A stretch of 43,852 bases of DNA from Stenotrophomonas sp. PS02289 (GTDB taxonomy: Bacteria; Pseudomonadota; Gammaproteobacteria; Xanthomonadales; Xanthomonadaceae). Shown here piece after piece: positions 42,879 through 43,852 of this stretch. Numbering within the stretch: the stretch's first letter is position 1; each line of letters opens with the position of its first letter. The position numbers and the translations under genes were made by a program. The notes beneath the pieces were generated by a model. It saw nothing but the letters and a program-made list of their open reading frames with translations, had not been told where the DNA came from and ran no database searches. The stretch lies in the NCBI RefSeq assembly GCF_029960115.1, contig NZ_JASCOZ010000020.1, positions 1 to 43,852 of the forward strand, written 5' to 3'.

Positions 42879-43746
42879 GCTGACGTTCGCGCGCTGGCGC
42901 GACCGGATTGAAAGCCAGCTCGACGCCAGCCTGCCCTCGCCTGAAGCCGCCCCGCAGGGGCTGCACCGGGCGATGCGTTATGCGGTGCTGGGCGGCGGCA
43001 AGCGCATGCGGCCCCTGCTGGTGTACGCCGCCGGCCAGATCTTCGGCGCGGACGAACATGCGATGGATGCGCCGGCGATGGCGGTGGAGCTGATTCACGC
43101 CTATTCGCTGGTACACGATGACCTTCCGGCGATGGATGACGATGCCCTGCGTCGCGGTCGACCGACGGTGCACATTGCCTTCGACGAAGCCACCGCGATC
43201 CTGGCCGGCGATGCACTGCAGACGCGCGCGTTCGGCTTGCTGGCCGATGCACCGTTGCCGGCGCTGCTGCGGGTGCACTGCCTGCAGGCCCTGACGCATG
43301 CGTCGGGTGCAGCGGGAATGTGCGGCGGCCAGGCGCTGGATATCGACGCCACGGGCAGGCTGCAGCCATTGGCGGACCTGCAGCACATGCATGCGCTCAA
43401 GACCGGCGCGCTGATCCGCGCGGCGGTGCGCATGGGCGCGCTGTGCGGTGACGCGCCGCAGAGCGACTTGAATCAGCTGGATGATTTCGCCAGCGCACTG
43501 GGCCTGGCGTTCCAGGTCCGCGACGACATCCTGGACGTGGAAGCCAGCTCCGAGCAGCTCGGCAAGACTGCAGGCAAGGACCAGGCCCAGGCCAAGTCCA
43601 CCTTCCCGGCCCTCCTGGGCATGGACGGTGCCAAGGCCGAACTGGCCGCACTGAGCCAGCGCATGCACGACAGCCTGGCCGGCTACGACGAACGCGCCGA
43701 CGCACTGCGCGCACTCGGCCGGCTGGCGGTCGAACGGAATCACTGA
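42868..43746 (+). CDS. ispA: Farnesyl diphosphate synthase (geranyltranstransferase)
   Basis: 292-aa cytoplasmic prenyltransferase that builds farnesyl diphosphate from isopentenyl and dimethylallyl diphosphate. The first Asp-rich motif is DDLPAMDDD at 84-92, with two residues between Asp pairs as in bacterial short-chain enzymes. The second is DDILD at 219-223. [23 protein letters not shown] and [13 protein letters not shown] are all present. The ATG at 42868 overlaps xseB. Its neighbour dxs, common in other gammaproteobacteria, is not seen directly after it; an intergenic palindrome follows. Confidence 0.95.
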   Translation: MTAELTFARWRDRIESQLDASLPSPEAAPQGLHRAMRYAVLGGGKRMRPLLVYAAGQIFGADEHAMDAPAMAVELIHAYSLVHDDLPAMDDDALRRGRPTVHIAFDEATAILAGDALQTRAFGLLADAPLPALLRVHCLQALTHASGAAGMCGGQALDIDATGRLQPLADLQHMHALKTGALIRAAVRMGALCGDAPQSDLNQLDDFASALGLAFQVRDDILDVEASSEQLGKTAGKDQAQAKSTFPALLGMDGAKAELAALSQRMHDSLAGYDERADALRALGRLAVERNH

Positions 43747-43769
43747 TTCCCTGGCTTCGCGGGTCGGGA

Positions 43770-43849
43770 TGGGTTTGCGGGGGACGCCGTGAACCCATCC
43801 ATGGGGGCTTGGTCGCCGCATCCATGCGGCTCACACCCCCGCAAACCCA
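43770..43849. repeat. 80-bp intergenic element with nested palindromes
   Basis: Perfect 14-bp outer arms, TGGGTTTGCGGGGG (43770-43783) and its complement (43836-43849), enclose two inner hairpins: CCCAT/ATGGG around 43793-43806 and GCCGCAT/ATGCGGC at 43815-43830. It follows ispA closely and could end its transcript. The layout resembles dispersed intergenic repeats of xanthomonads, but only one copy is in the window. Confidence 0.7.
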
Positions 43850-43852
43850 CCC

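Overview
The window is high-GC, densely coded chromosomal DNA. It most likely comes from a Stenotrophomonas or a close relative in the Xanthomonadaceae/Lysobacteraceae. The clearest signs are GTAG-headed short palindromes of the Stenotrophomonas SMAG/REP type at five intergenic sites, a CRP/Clp-type operator, and housekeeping gene sets typical of that family. No rRNA, tRNA, CRISPR, insertion sequence or prophage is visible. All names rest on reading the translated sequence; no database search was possible.

Layout. 1-10.1 kb is mostly housekeeping: rraB-like, an MltD-type lytic transglycosylase, a HerA-like ATPase overlapping greB, DUF3025 coupled to rimO, an orphan lipoprotein, a dienelactone hydrolase/HIT/small membrane protein run, then dcd and mrp. 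10.6-21.7 kb is an export and digestion block: a TonB-dependent receptor, a secreted S9 peptidase, a phytoene-dehydrogenase-like FAD oxidoreductase and two M13 metallopeptidases, the second lacking a zinc ligand. 21.7-28.7 kb carries a saccharopine-dehydrogenase-like/DUF4166 protein, a rhomboid protease, a tightly overlapping gor-eamA-atl operon, a DUF418 membrane protein and SlyD. 28.8-30.3 kb has two NlpC/P60 hydrolases in tandem with a Clp-like operator between them.

The most interesting part is 30.5-38.0 kb. A sigma-54 enhancer-binding protein gene converges on a six-gene minus-strand operon (37764 down to 32156) whose order and architectures match a Fap functional-amyloid system: a small exported protein (FapA-like), a three-repeat protein (FapB-like), a large repeat protein with an added N-terminal tandem array (FapC-like), a C39 cysteine peptidase (FapD-like), a secreted accessory protein (FapE-like) and a coiled-coil plus beta-barrel outer-membrane exporter (FapF-like). 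A near-consensus -24/-12 promoter lies just upstream of the first gene. Behind it is a cluster of TACACCC/GGGTGTA motifs, including a perfect 13-bp palindrome, which look like upstream activator sites. This suggests a self-contained module: regulator, enhancer array, sigma-54 promoter, amyloid subunits, maturation protease and exporter.

38.0-43.8 kb holds a dicarboxylate/amino-acid symporter, a lipoprotein alkaline phosphatase, tilS, xseB and ispA, and ends in an intergenic element with nested palindromes.
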